A stretch of DNA of 64,000 nucleotides from Methanobacterium sp964452085 (GCA_964452085.1 CAYVKL010000001.1:248001-312000), one strand, 5' to 3'. Numbered from the stretch's first letter, positions 44,179-54,730 are shown. A program made the numbers and translations. Notes: generated from the sequence alone by a model not told the origin.

Positions 44179-44745
44179 TCATTTTGAAGCAAATTCAAGT
44201 TTATAAACTCTTTTTATAGCTTCAATCTGTTTTTCGCATTTTTTTGCGATTTCTTCATCTTTAATAATTTTTTCAGTATTCAAAATCCATTGGTGGCGGT
44301 ATTTTTCAATATCATCACCTGAAGCTTTATTCAGGTTTTTTTGGGCCACATCTGCAAGTTTTTGGTGTTTGATTATATCTTTTTGAGCTTCTTCAAGACG
44401 AGATATGGCCTTATGATGAAGCATTGAGAGGCCTTCCCTTATTTCTTCATCAACAATTGATTGTGAATCAAAAATATGACGTTTTAAGTCATTTATTTCT
44501 TTATCATTTGCTGCAAGATCACCTGATAACTTTTCCAATTGTTCCCTATTTTCTAATTTTTCAGGATTATCAATTGTTTCGTGAGATGTGCCCGAGCTTT
44601 CCAGTTTTAAAATCTCTTTTTTTATTTTTTCATTAGTAGAAATGGCCTTATCGAGCTGCAACTCGCTATCCAGTATATCTCGTGCAAGTTTTTTTACTTT
44701 TTCAACATTGGGTAGGTTGTTCAAATATCTTCTGGATCTGGTCAT
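44179..44745 (-). CDS. hypothetical coiled-coil protein
   Basis: 188 residues, highly charged (Lys, Glu, Asp, Ile rich), no Cys-x2-Cys or membrane segment. Heptad-like stretches around residues 15-45, 68-100 and 110-180 (REQLEKLSGDLAANDKEIND, HHKAISRLEEAQKDIIKHQK) predict long antiparallel coiled coils. I do not recognise a family. It sits between purD and argF on their strand, so it could be cotranscribed with purD. Confidence 0.65.
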   Translation of the reverse strand: MTRSRRYLNNLPNVEKVKKLARDILDSELQLDKAISTNEKIKKEILKLESSGTSHETIDNPEKLENREQLEKLSGDLAANDKEINDLKRHIFDSQSIVDEEIREGLSMLHHKAISRLEEAQKDIIKHQKLADVAQKNLNKASGDDIEKYRHQWILNTEKIIKDEEIAKKCEKQIEAIKRVYKLEFASK

Positions 44746-44801
44746 TTAAACCCCATATAATTGCTGATTGATACTTTCTAAACATTATAAAATTTGGAAA
44801 T

Positions 44802-46115
44802 TTATTCTCCTCTAATCTCCTTCATATGATTAATACGCTTCTCAATAAGTTGTTGTGTTCCAACATCAGTGCGGTGATAAAGATCTCCCTTAATATAATT
44901 TGTAGCCCTTTCACATCGTTCTTCTGCGTCTTGTATAGTATCTGCTGCAGTTACCACTGCCAGAGCACGAGACCCAGTTGTTTGAACTTCCCCATCTTTC
45001 TGATTTACGGCAGCGTAGAATACCATTCCCCCCTGGGATGCTATTTTTTCTTCATCCACTTGAATTGGTTGACCTGATTTTCCACTTTCAGGGTAACCAT
45101 TAGGCACCAAGTACTTGCAAACCGTTGCCTGTGGCTTAAATTGGGCTTTTTTAAGGTTTCCATCCACAACTCCCTGACAAAGTTCCACCATGCTGGTTTC
45201 AAGTAAAGGGAGGACATTCATTGCTTCAGGGTCTCCGAACCGTGCATTGTACTCTACCAGGCGAGGTCCGTTACGACATAACATGAATTGACCATATAAA
45301 ACGCCTTTATATGGACCTACTTCTTTTTTAACTGCTTTAATAGTTTCTTCCATGACTTTAACTGAATCATCATAATCTTTCTGATTCATGAATGGTAAAA
45401 GACCATCTTTTTCAGAGTAAGATCCCATTCCACCAGTTATAGGTCCCTGATCTCCTTCATAGGCGTGTGGATGGTCCTGAGCTGCTGGCATGGGCACGAG
45501 ATTATCACCATCAACCATGGCCTGAACTGTGAATTCTTCGCCTATCAATCGTTCTTCAAGAACAACACTGGCATGACCGCCAATTTTATTATCAATTATT
45601 TCCTTAACATAATTTTTAGCTTCATCAGAATCTTTTAGGTGCTCCCCCATTATTTTAACACCCTTTCCCCCTGTTAATCCAACTGGTTTAACTACAATGT
45701 CTTCACCAAAGTCGTCAATGAACTCTGCAGCATCTTTAACTGTGTCAAAGACCCCATAGGCAATGGATCCTGAGATGTTGTGTTTGACGAATAAATCCCG
45801 CATGAATGCTTTGTCAGTTTCAATCCGAGCAGCCTGTTGTGTTGGCCCCACACAAGGGATCCCTGCATCTTGGAGGCTGTCTACAATACCATGTTCTAAT
45901 GGTGCTTCAGGCCCAATCACAGCCATGTCTACACCCATGTTCAGAGCATGTTTTTTAACTCCTTCAATATCCATCTCACTGCCAATTTTAAATTGGGATA
46001 TTCGGGCAATGCCCGGGTTTTTATTGCTCATTATTGAATAAATTTCAGCTTCTTCATGCAACGCCTGACAAATAGCGTGTTCCCTTGCGCCAGTTCCTAC
46101 CACCAGAATCTTCAT
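44802..46115 (-). CDS. purD: phosphoribosylamine-glycine ligase
   Basis: Second step of purine synthesis, an ATP-grasp ligase joining glycine to phosphoribosylamine. 437 residues: N-terminal domain MKILVVGTGAREHAICQAL, the VDMAVIGPEAPLEHGIVD segment, the ATP-grasp region FGEDIVVKPVGLTGGKGVKI, the glycine/ATP loop DHPHAYEGDQGPITGGMGSYS and VEYNARFGDPEAMNVLPLL. GGAGG before the ATG. Divergent from ilvB across a 216-base gap. Confidence 0.97.
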   Translation of the reverse strand: MKILVVGTGAREHAICQALHEEAEIYSIMSNKNPGIARISQFKIGSEMDIEGVKKHALNMGVDMAVIGPEAPLEHGIVDSLQDAGIPCVGPTQQAARIETDKAFMRDLFVKHNISGSIAYGVFDTVKDAAEFIDDFGEDIVVKPVGLTGGKGVKIMGEHLKDSDEAKNYVKEIIDNKIGGHASVVLEERLIGEEFTVQAMVDGDNLVPMPAAQDHPHAYEGDQGPITGGMGSYSEKDGLLPFMNQKDYDDSVKVMEETIKAVKKEVGPYKGVLYGQFMLCRNGPRLVEYNARFGDPEAMNVLPLLETSMVELCQGVVDGNLKKAQFKPQATVCKYLVPNGYPESGKSGQPIQVDEEKIASQGGMVFYAAVNQKDGEVQTTGSRALAVVTAADTIQDAEERCERATNYIKGDLYHRTDVGTQQLIEKRINHMKEIRGE

Positions 46116-46166
46116 ATTAATCCTCCAAGTATCCTATTTAAACATTCTTTAATTTAACACATATAA

Positions 46167-46300
46167 TTTCATGGTCTAATCCTATTGTTAATAGATTGAA
46201 TTAATTATTCCACTAATTCATACATACAAATACATATACCATGAAAATTAAAATCGGCATATGTTAAATCATGTCATGGATTTTTGAATATTACCATGAT
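46167..46300. promoter_or_regulatory. purD/ilvB divergent promoter region with three ACCATGA copies
   Basis: ACCATGAAA occurs on the minus strand at 46167-46175 and on the plus strand at 46238-46246; ACCATGAT lies at 46293-46300. The outer two lie directly before the TATA-like elements of purD (ATTATATG) and ilvB (TTTTAAAG). They could be BRE elements or operators; this is a visual observation only. Confidence 0.3.
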
Positions 46301-46331
46301 ACTTTTAAAGAAAGCACAATAGGTGTTAAAA

Positions 46332-48068
<1,737 letters not shown>

Positions 48069-48069
48069 A

Positions 48070-48570
48070 ATGGATGAGCAGCGAAGTCACATAATAAGTG
48101 CCATAGTAATGCACCAACCCGGAGTACTACAACGTGTTGCCGGTTTATTCACCCGCAGGGGGTTTAACATCGACAGCATCACGGTTGGTCCTTCAGAACA
48201 GGACGGCCTGGCACGTATGACCATCATTTCCCATGGAGACGATAAAGTACTGGAACAGATTACCAAACAGCTGAACAAGATCATTGAAGTGATTAAAGTT
48301 CGGGACCTGAATGCTGAAGGAACTGTAACCAGAGAATTATGCCTTATCAAGACCCACGCAACAACTGAAAGGGCTCGTTCAGAGATCATTCAGTATGCAA
48401 ATATCTTCAGAGGCAGAATCGTTGATGTAGGGCCTGAAAATCTAACTCTAGAGATTACAGGCACCCCAGAAAAAATCGATGCTCTTATCGACCTCCTCAA
48501 AGGTTTCGGAATAAAGGAAATAGCTAGAACCGGCCCAACAGCCATATCACGAGGAGCTAAAACCATATAA
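48070..48570 (+). CDS. ilvN: acetolactate synthase small (regulatory) subunit
   Basis: 166 residues. ACT domain (SAIVMHQPGVLQRVAGLFTR, GFNIDSITVG) binding valine for feedback control, followed by the C-terminal small-subunit domain (ELCLIKTHATTERARSEI). The ATG at 48070 lies behind a perfect GGGGGTGA; the frame is open 28 codons further up inside ilvB. Coupled with ilvB. Confidence 0.96.
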   Translation: MDEQRSHIISAIVMHQPGVLQRVAGLFTRRGFNIDSITVGPSEQDGLARMTIISHGDDKVLEQITKQLNKIIEVIKVRDLNAEGTVTRELCLIKTHATTERARSEIIQYANIFRGRIVDVGPENLTLEITGTPEKIDALIDLLKGFGIKEIARTGPTAISRGAKTI

Positions 48571-48600
48571 GGGTTTAAATAACTAAACCCTTTGTTTTTT
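48569..48600 (+). terminator. terminator of ilvBN
   Basis: A 9-bp perfect stem (AAGGGTTTA, loop AATAAC, TAAACCCTT) begins in the ilvN stop codon and is followed by TTTTTT. Confidence 0.8.
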
Positions 48601-48682
48601 ATTAAAAAAACCAGTTGCACATTATATAAATTATCGATATGGAATTCATATTGCCAGGGAATAAATCCTTTTTTATGTATTT

Positions 48683-48704
48683 AAAGCATTTATTATGCTT
48701 TTTT
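48683..48704 (+). terminator. second terminator-like hairpin between ilvN and ilvC
   Basis: AAAGCAT, loop TTATT, ATGCTTT, followed by TTT. A TATA-like TTATATAAAT about 65 bases before it raises the possibility of a short transcript in between. Confidence 0.4.
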
Positions 48705-48785
48705 AACTAATAAAATCAGGGCAAACTTTATTAATGAAACTCCATCAACTATTAGACATAGAGATTAAAACTAGGCATAATTTAT

Positions 48786-48804
48786 AATACCACTAGGTGG
48801 TATT
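48786..48804. promoter_or_regulatory. 19-bp palindrome in the ilvC promoter, probable operator
   Basis: AATACCAC, 3-base spacer TAG, GTGGTATT, a perfect 8-bp inverted repeat. It overlaps the downstream edge of the TATA-like TTTATAAT and ends 28 bases before the ilvC ATG. A protein bound here would block the transcription start, so repression of ilvC is inferred. The regulator is unknown. Confidence 0.6.
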
Positions 48805-48832
48805 TGTTTTCAATTTTAAAGAGGTGACCAAT

Positions 48833-49819
48833 ATGAAGATTTACTATGAAAAAGACGTAGATATAGATGTTCTTAAGGATAAAACCATTGCCGTTATAGG
48901 TTATGGAAGTCAAGGGATGGCTCAATCCCGAAACATGTCTGAAAGCGGATTAGATGTTGTAGTCGGACTTAGAAAAGGTGGAGACTCGTGGGAAACTGCC
49001 ATAGATCATGACATGCCAGTCATGACTGTGGAAGAAGCAGCTAAAGAAGCAGATGTAGTCCACATACTGATTCCTGACGAAATACAAGCGCAAGTTTATG
49101 AAAAATCCATTAAAGATGGTCTCAAAGAAGGGAACACCATGAGTTTCTCCCATGGGTACAACATCCACTATGAGTACATAAAACCACCGAAAAACGTTAA
49201 CGTTACCATGATCGCACCTAAAGGACCAGGTTCCACAGTTCGTCAGCAGTACGTTGGTGGATTCGGAGTTCCAGGATTAGTCGCAGTTGAACAAGATTTC
49301 ACAGGTGACGCCCTGCAAGTTGCACTGGCCATGGGCCAGGGAAGCGGCCTTACCAGAGCAGGAGTTCTTGAAACAACATTCAAAGAAGAAACTGAAACCG
49401 ATCTATTCGGAGAACAAGCAGTTCTATGTGGGGGGGCGACTGAACTAATTAAAGCAGGTTTCCAAACCCTGGTGGAAGCAGGATACCAACCAGAATTGGC
49501 TTACTTTGAAACTTGCCATGAATTAAAGCTAATTGTTGATCTCATCTACAAGAAAGGATTCGCTGGAATGTGGAATGATGTTAGTAACACCGCAGAATTC
49601 GGAGGCCTTACCCGCAGAGATAGAATCATAACCGATGAATCCCGGAAGGAAATGAAAGAAATCCTGACAGAGATTCAAAACGGTAAATTCGCCAAAGAAT
49701 GGGCTTTGGAAAATCAGGCTGGCCGACCACAACTTAACAGAATGCGTTCCATTGAAAACGAACTTGAAATAGAAAAACAGGGAAAAAAACTTCGTAAGCT
49801 TTGCGGACTCGAAAAATAA
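48833..49819 (+). CDS. ilvC: ketol-acid reductoisomerase
   Basis: 328 residues, class I length. Rossmann motif TIAVIGYGSQGMAQSRNM, the KGPGSTVRQQYVGGFGVPGLVA segment and the knotted C-terminal domain with metal ligands in LFGEQAVLCGGATELIKAGF and AYFETCHELKLIVDLIY. Rearranges and reduces acetolactate with NADPH. The ATG at 48833 follows GAGGTGA; the 12 codons above it have no ribosome site. Expressed from its own promoter, separated from ilvBN. Confidence 0.97.
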   Translation: MKIYYEKDVDIDVLKDKTIAVIGYGSQGMAQSRNMSESGLDVVVGLRKGGDSWETAIDHDMPVMTVEEAAKEADVVHILIPDEIQAQVYEKSIKDGLKEGNTMSFSHGYNIHYEYIKPPKNVNVTMIAPKGPGSTVRQQYVGGFGVPGLVAVEQDFTGDALQVALAMGQGSGLTRAGVLETTFKEETETDLFGEQAVLCGGATELIKAGFQTLVEAGYQPELAYFETCHELKLIVDLIYKKGFAGMWNDVSNTAEFGGLTRRDRIITDESRKEMKEILTEIQNGKFAKEWALENQAGRPQLNRMRSIENELEIEKQGKKLRKLCGLEK

Positions 49820-49823
49820 CCCC

Positions 49824-49838
49824 TTTTTTTATCTTTTT
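49824..49838 (+). terminator. T-tract terminator of ilvC
   Basis: Seven T followed by ATC and five T, four bases after the stop codon. Confidence 0.55.
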
Positions 49839-49912
49839 AAATTTTAATTTTACCAAATATTTCATATTAATTAAATTACTAACTGCAAACTTCAATCCAA
49901 TGGTGGCTCAAA

Positions 49913-50905
49913 ATGGTATTCGTTGGTATGGATCATGGGACAACTGGAGTCTCTTTTACAGTTTTAACTGATAAACACGTTCATTTCAAGATTGGTAGAG
50001 ATGAACTTTCAGAGGGGGATGTTTCCGCACTGGAAGAACTTTCTCAAAGGGTTGAACTGGATTCCATTCAATTAATGGCAATCACATATGCCATGGGCGA
50101 CGGTATAAACAAAATAACACCATTAGACCAGGTTAAAGATCGAGGAATTCTTTCCATTGAAGGTGCGGGGAAAGTTACCGGAGGTGGAACAGCAGTATAC
50201 CAAGAAATCGAAAACTCTGAAATCCCAACTGTTTTAATCCCCGGACTGCATAAAGACACTATTTCCATGGATCCTCGTTTTAGAGCAGCTTATTCGCATC
50301 ATGCCAGCGCAGAAAAGGTGAGTATATGCTACAATGCACATTTAGAAACGAATTTTGAAAATTTTATTGTATCAGACATCAGCTCCAACACAGTTAGTAT
50401 TCTACTGGAAAATGGGAAAATCAGGGGGGCAGTAGACGCCTGCCTTGGTTCCATGGGGATTGTTCACGGCCCCCTTGATCTGGAAATGATCCGCGACATT
50501 GATGAAGGTTTACGCACCGCAAATCAATGTTTTTCTCGTGCAGGTGCAGTTAAAGTGGCAGAGATAGATGAAAAGGTGGCTCATGCCAAAGATGTTCTTC
50601 TGGAAAAATATCGGGAAGGAAATCCCAAGGCAGAGCTGGCTTTGGAGACCATGCTCATGACTATAGTTATGGAAATTTTTGGCCTGGCAGGTGTTGGTCA
50701 GGAAGAAGTGGAGGGTGTGGTACTGACTGGTTCAGTGGGATCAATGATGGAACCATTTGACTTTTACAGTAGACTTAAAGAAAAAGTTGAAAATATTGGA
50801 AAAATAGTTTTACTTCCACCAACCTCAGGATCTTTGGGTAGTGCACAGATTGCACGGTCTGTTTTTCTAGGTAAAAAGGATATACTGGGAATTGAAGTAT
50901 TTTAA
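49913..50905 (+). CDS. methanogenesis marker protein 12
   Basis: 330 residues. An ASKHA-type ATPase fold starting FVGMDHGTTGVSFTV, with SVGSMMEPFDFYSRL and LPPTSGSLGSAQIARS near the C-terminus. I recognise it as marker 12 of the conserved methanogen protein set (present in methanogens, without proven function; a role in assembling or modifying a methanogenesis enzyme is inferred). No Cys cluster. Alone, with the TTCTACTGTAGAA element downstream. Confidence 0.8.
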   Translation: MVFVGMDHGTTGVSFTVLTDKHVHFKIGRDELSEGDVSALEELSQRVELDSIQLMAITYAMGDGINKITPLDQVKDRGILSIEGAGKVTGGGTAVYQEIENSEIPTVLIPGLHKDTISMDPRFRAAYSHHASAEKVSICYNAHLETNFENFIVSDISSNTVSILLENGKIRGAVDACLGSMGIVHGPLDLEMIRDIDEGLRTANQCFSRAGAVKVAEIDEKVAHAKDVLLEKYREGNPKAELALETMLMTIVMEIFGLAGVGQEEVEGVVLTGSVGSMMEPFDFYSRLKEKVENIGKIVLLPPTSGSLGSAQIARSVFLGKKDILGIEVF

Positions 50906-50960
50906 AGTTATTTAAATTATTTTTTTGGATTCTAAACATTATTTATTCCATTTACATCTG

Positions 50961-51097
50961 TTCTACTGTAGAAAATTTTTCTGAAATTGTTTTGAAATTC
51001 CAGGGAAGGAACTTATAATATAGGTCTACTGTAGAATAAAATTGGAGTTCTTCTGAAAAAAATAAATTTAAAAGTAATTTATTTTTCTACGGTAGAA
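50961..51097. repeat. TTCTACTGTAGAA element, copy B
   Basis: Three perfect palindromes: TTCTACTGTAGAA (50961-50973), TCTACTGTAGA (51025-51035) and TTCTACGGTAGAA (51085-51097), centres 63 and 61 bases apart. Shares with copy A (28306-28421) TTCTACTGTAGAAAA with TTTTTCT, GTCTACTGTAGAATAAAAT and TTATTTTTCTAC. Lies in the convergent gap 50906-51191, which holds no gene. Confidence 0.7.
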
Positions 51098-51191
51098 AAT
51101 AATTAAAAAGGTTAAAATCGGATAAAATGGATAAAAAATCGCTAAATATCATTGAAAATCTAAATTAAAAATCTTACTAAAATATTCTATT

Positions 51192-51503
51192 CTAACCCCC
51201 ACCATATCCCGGCCCATCATTATGATCTGATATTTGAGTAGGAGCTACTTTTTTAAGGCCTTTAGAGCATAATAACTTCTCTTTAATACTTTTTTTGACT
51301 ACATGCTTTATTGGAGGGATTTCATCCTCAGCCAATACTTCAAGGTAATCTGAACGATATAACAGGCCTGATGAATCCATCCGTATCCAGGATTGGCAAT
51401 TATCATAATATATTTTATCTACTTTCCCCACAGTAAGCGTGCCAATATACCTTACCACGGCCCCCTTCTCAATAATTTTATTCCTGAAATCTCTAACTTC
51501 CAT
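51192..51503 (-). CDS. DUF2098-like protein
   Basis: 103 residues. The core AVVRYIGTLTVGKVDKIYYD ... SWIRMDSSGLLYRSDYLEVL matches DUF2098, a small beta-rich archaeal family of unknown role seen in methanogens. The tail ends GPGYGGG. It lies upstream of no obvious partner. Ends close to the TTCTACTGTAGAA element, to which it is convergent. Confidence 0.6.
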   Translation of the reverse strand: MEVRDFRNKIIEKGAVVRYIGTLTVGKVDKIYYDNCQSWIRMDSSGLLYRSDYLEVLAEDEIPPIKHVVKKSIKEKLLCSKGLKKVAPTQISDHNDGPGYGGG

Positions 51504-51539
51504 TAAATCACTTCAAAATTAATTCAAACTGAATTACAT

Positions 51540-51776
51540 TCAATCATTAACTGTTCGGTTATTTTCAATAATTATTCCACATTTAGTAGAGTTATTAGAA
51601 GAATTGATGGAACAGTATTCACCTGTAGATTGAGCGTTAGAGTTATGGTAACCTTTAGAATTAGAAGAAGAATTGGAAGGACATATTTGTCCAGTTAATG
51701 AAAGGTAGTAATATCCTGCTGCGGCAGAAACCACCAATAATATGATAATAATTAAACCAAAATCGTATTTGTCCAC
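51540..51776 (-). CDS. small single-span membrane protein, Ser/Asn-rich
   Basis: 78 residues. One hydrophobic helix (residues 7-28, GLIIIILLVVSAAAGYYYL) is followed by a Ser/Asn-rich outward tail with three Cys and several Asn-x-Ser/Thr sequons (NSSS, NSST). It is probably anchored with the tail outside, but could be a pilin- or lipoprotein-like short protein. Not recognised. Next to the DUF2098 gene on the same strand. Confidence 0.55.
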   Translation of the reverse strand: MDKYDFGLIIIILLVVSAAAGYYYLSLTGQICPSNSSSNSKGYHNSNAQSTGEYCSINSSNNSTKCGIIIENNRTVND

Positions 51777-52028
51777 TAAATCACCTATTGTTTTGTGTAT
51801 TTTAATATGATTATCATGAAAAATATAGTTTGGGATACAAGAAAAATTATGGGATAATCTCCACTTAAGCCCCTTTGAAAAGAAAACTATTGCCCTGTGG
51901 ATTAATTCAAGATTATATATTTTTAAGTTATCATTAGGACTATTTCATGACTATCCTGATGAAAAAAAATAAGTCAAATGTTTCAATTAAATTCAACAAA
52001 AACAGGGCGAAAAAAATTCACTCCCAGC

Positions 52029-52802
52029 CTATAACCAGCCTTCCATGAAATCCAAAGACGCTGTTGCATCCAGAGAAATGGGAGTTAAAGTAGCACATCC
52101 TTCACGTTTCAAGGTATGAACATCAGTGCCTTTCTGATCATCTTCCACAGAATCACCATCAATCCAGTAGTAAGGCCTTCCCCTTGGATCTAAGCGTTCT
52201 TTAATATGAACTCGATACATTCTCTCACCTAAACGGGTTAACCTAATTTCATCATTTTTAGGATGAGAAGGTATGTTAAGATTTAAAATGTCAACTCCCT
52301 TAGGTAAGCCTTTCTCCAGTATCATCCCGGCCACTCTTTCAGTTATTTTAATTGCATGGGAAAAATCAATGTCCACATGACCATCATGGAACTTAATATC
52401 ACCCCGGGTAACCTGCAGAGACACTGAAAGGGCAGGGATTCCATGAACTGCTGCTTCCATGGCAGCACCAATAGTTCCAGAGGTAGTTAATTCGGATTTT
52501 CCCAGGTTCTCCCCTATATTAATGCCTGAAATGACAAGGTCCGGCTTTTCATCAGCTAGTTGAAAGATTCCTATTATCACAGAATCGGTGGGAGTTCCTG
52601 AAACCATATATGCCCCAGTACCATCAGTCATGTTGGTGCGTGTAACGCGAACGGGCTCAAAAAGAGTTAATGCATGGCCAATTCCACTTTGTTGAGTAGC
52701 AGGGGCCACAACAAGGATTTTATCCAGGTTTTCGGCTGATTTTTTAGCTGCAATGATTCCAGATGAGTTTACCCCATCGTCATTCGTGATGAGAATGGTC
52801 AT
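52029..52802 (-). CDS. surE: 5'-nucleotidase SurE
   Basis: 257 residues. N-terminal metal motif MTILITNDDGVNSSGI (adjacent Asp8 and Asp9), VVAPATQQSGIGHALT and DLVISGINIGENLGKSELTTSGT (Asn ligand). Dephosphorylates nucleoside monophosphates and possibly polyphosphate. Weak ribosome site. The upstream region shares a short gap with the divergent Mrr-like gene. Confidence 0.94.
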   Translation of the reverse strand: MTILITNDDGVNSSGIIAAKKSAENLDKILVVAPATQQSGIGHALTLFEPVRVTRTNMTDGTGAYMVSGTPTDSVIIGIFQLADEKPDLVISGINIGENLGKSELTTSGTIGAAMEAAVHGIPALSVSLQVTRGDIKFHDGHVDIDFSHAIKITERVAGMILEKGLPKGVDILNLNIPSHPKNDEIRLTRLGERMYRVHIKERLDPRGRPYYWIDGDSVEDDQKGTDVHTLKREGCATLTPISLDATASLDFMEGWL

Positions 52803-52857
52803 ATTGGCAAATTTATACTTCCAACACTAAATAGTTTGCGTGATGGTTACTCTATCG

Positions 52858-52899
<42 letters not shown>

Positions 52900-52965
52900 A
52901 TATCACCAAATAGATAATGAAATTAATAGGTGATGTTAAATCATCCCTGTTAGAAGGTGGGGGAA

Positions 52966-53787
52966 TTGGATAAAAACAGATTAATAAAGTTCATGGCAAG
53001 GGTAATGGAAGAATCCGGCTTCAAGGTTTACCGTAATTTCCAAACTTCCCGACACATAATAGACATCTACGGAGTTCTGCCCACTGTCCTTGGAGACATT
53101 GGAATGGTCGTAGCCTGTAAAAATTATGATGACCGCTGGGAAGTTGGACTTGATGTTTTAAAAGAAATGGAAATGGTTGGAAAAACCCTTAAAGCCTCTA
53201 AGATAGTGGTAGTGACCACTTCATACTTCACCAAAAGTGCTGAGAATTACGCTAGCCGCAGAAATATTAAAACTATTGATAAAGACGGGCTAATGATACT
53301 TGCCAAGAAATTCTCCGCCAATCGAGGAGAATATAGTGGAGGAGTTGAAGTATACGACTCCGGTGAAGAAGTAGCAGGACCCGCACCAGAAATTACTGAA
53401 GATTATAAACCCTCCTCAAACACTTCCGCATCATTCCCCAAAACATCATCTAGCAGTTTCTTTAGCAGGGGAAAGGGAAGTTTGGACCGGGCCAAAGCAT
53501 CAAGATCATTTTCCATGCCAGAATCCATGGGACTTAAACCCCTATTAACCAATACCATATCTCTAATAATAATTGTATTCGCACTATCGTCTCTGATAAC
53601 CTATTTTATCAGCACAGGTTATTCAAACACAGCTATTTTAGGAATATCCAAGATTGTGCTATCTGCGATACTATCCTACGGACTGGTTCTGGCTATCGAA
53701 AGAGACATTTCCACTACACTAAGTAAAGGAACCATAGTATTCTTTGTATCTCTCCTGATCTACGTAATAATGATTATAGTTATGTAA
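52966..53787 (+). CDS. Mrr/RecB-like restriction endonuclease domain with C-terminal membrane anchor
   Basis: 273 residues from a TTG placed 6 bases after GGTGG; a GTG three codons earlier is the alternative. The N-terminal domain (about 1-120) has a restriction-endonuclease-like core: HIIDIYGVLP (Asp) followed by GMVVACKNYDDRWEVGLDVL (Cys-Lys where Glu-x-Lys is usual), then TTSYFTKSAENYASRRNI. A Ser/Thr-rich linker (140-185) leads to three membrane helices near the C-terminus. The domain fits archaeal Mrr-cat proteins. Nuclease activity and target are unproven; membrane tethering is unusual. Confidence 0.65.
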   Translation: MDKNRLIKFMARVMEESGFKVYRNFQTSRHIIDIYGVLPTVLGDIGMVVACKNYDDRWEVGLDVLKEMEMVGKTLKASKIVVVTTSYFTKSAENYASRRNIKTIDKDGLMILAKKFSANRGEYSGGVEVYDSGEEVAGPAPEITEDYKPSSNTSASFPKTSSSSFFSRGKGSLDRAKASRSFSMPESMGLKPLLTNTISLIIIVFALSSLITYFISTGYSNTAILGISKIVLSAILSYGLVLAIERDISTTLSKGTIVFFVSLLIYVIMIIVM

Positions 53788-54019
53788 TGGGGGAGCCTTA
53801 TTAGAATAAATTATTTTTTTTAAATGTGTTTTCGAGTTAATCTGTTTTTTGGGGATGAGTAATTTAATGACAATTACATCAATTTAAGGGCTAACCTTTG
53901 CAACCCATATTTTCAAAATAACGTCAAATCATGTGCCAGCATATGCCATTACTTGGCATTTAATAGGACCCCTAAGCAAGATACTTGAGGTTGGATACTT
54001 TAGATTATAAAAAATGTTG

Positions 54020-54093
<74 letters not shown>

Positions 54094-54226
54094 AGAAAAA
54101 AAATATTTCCTACCTTTACTGATCATCCCCCAGAACTAGTTAAACTTTTCGCCTTAACTGTCGATAAAGTAAAGGTGATGAAACTATAAAATTGGTCATT
54201 AATCCAATTAACTATTTTTTAGCAGA

Positions 54227-54730
54227 TTAAAACGAAATTCTGCCTATTACATAAGCTATCAATGGAAATATCAGTAGATAACTAACACCTGTCAGGAAAT
54301 GTGCCAGGAAAGTGTTGTCATCATCATTTTCCCGACCCCATTGACCTAAAAATATTTGATACTCTTCTGGACTGTAGAATTTATCATACTTTTCAGTGGC
54401 AATAACCGAGTGAAGCAAGCGAGCAAAAGCCAGAACAGAAAGTGATGCGAACGCAGCAGCCATAATAGGGAATGGTCCGGCAGAGTCTGGTATAACCCAG
54501 AGATAGAGGACTAAAAACCAGGAAACTGGCATTACATCTATTATTATAAAACCTGCCATGAAACGTCGTGTCGAACGGGTTTTACGTGCTTTGTCCTTGG
54601 AAAGAAGGAGGTAAAGATCGAAAGTGCGGTATTTGCGGATGAGATTAATCACCGCAGTCATGTAAACTCCATAAAAAAGGATAATAGCATCTTTTCCTGT
54701 TAAAAAGTTTAACATTTCTACACTGGCCAT
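54227..54730 (-). CDS. hypothetical membrane protein between two tRNA-Val genes
   Basis: 167 residues with four to five membrane segments; LFYGVYMTAVINLIRKYR, VSWFLVLYLWVIP and FLTGVSYLLIFPLIAYVIG are hydrophobic, with a charged loop DKARKTRSTRR and an acidic patch REND/DDN near residue 140. No known family recognised. It is framed by two nearly identical tRNA-Val genes on the same strand. Function unknown. Confidence 0.6.
   Translation of the reverse strand: MASVEMLNFLTGKDAIILFYGVYMTAVINLIRKYRTFDLYLLLSKDKARKTRSTRRFMAGFIIIDVMPVSWFLVLYLWVIPDSAGPFPIMAAAFASLSVLAFARLLHSVIATEKYDKFYSPEEYQIFLGQWGRENDDDNTFLAHFLTGVSYLLIFPLIAYVIGRISF

Noticed and set aside
53943..53959. ATGCCA/TGGCAT hairpin downstream of the tRNA-Val (CAC) gene as a terminator
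   Set aside because: Six-base stem, no following T run on either strand; too weak to annotate.
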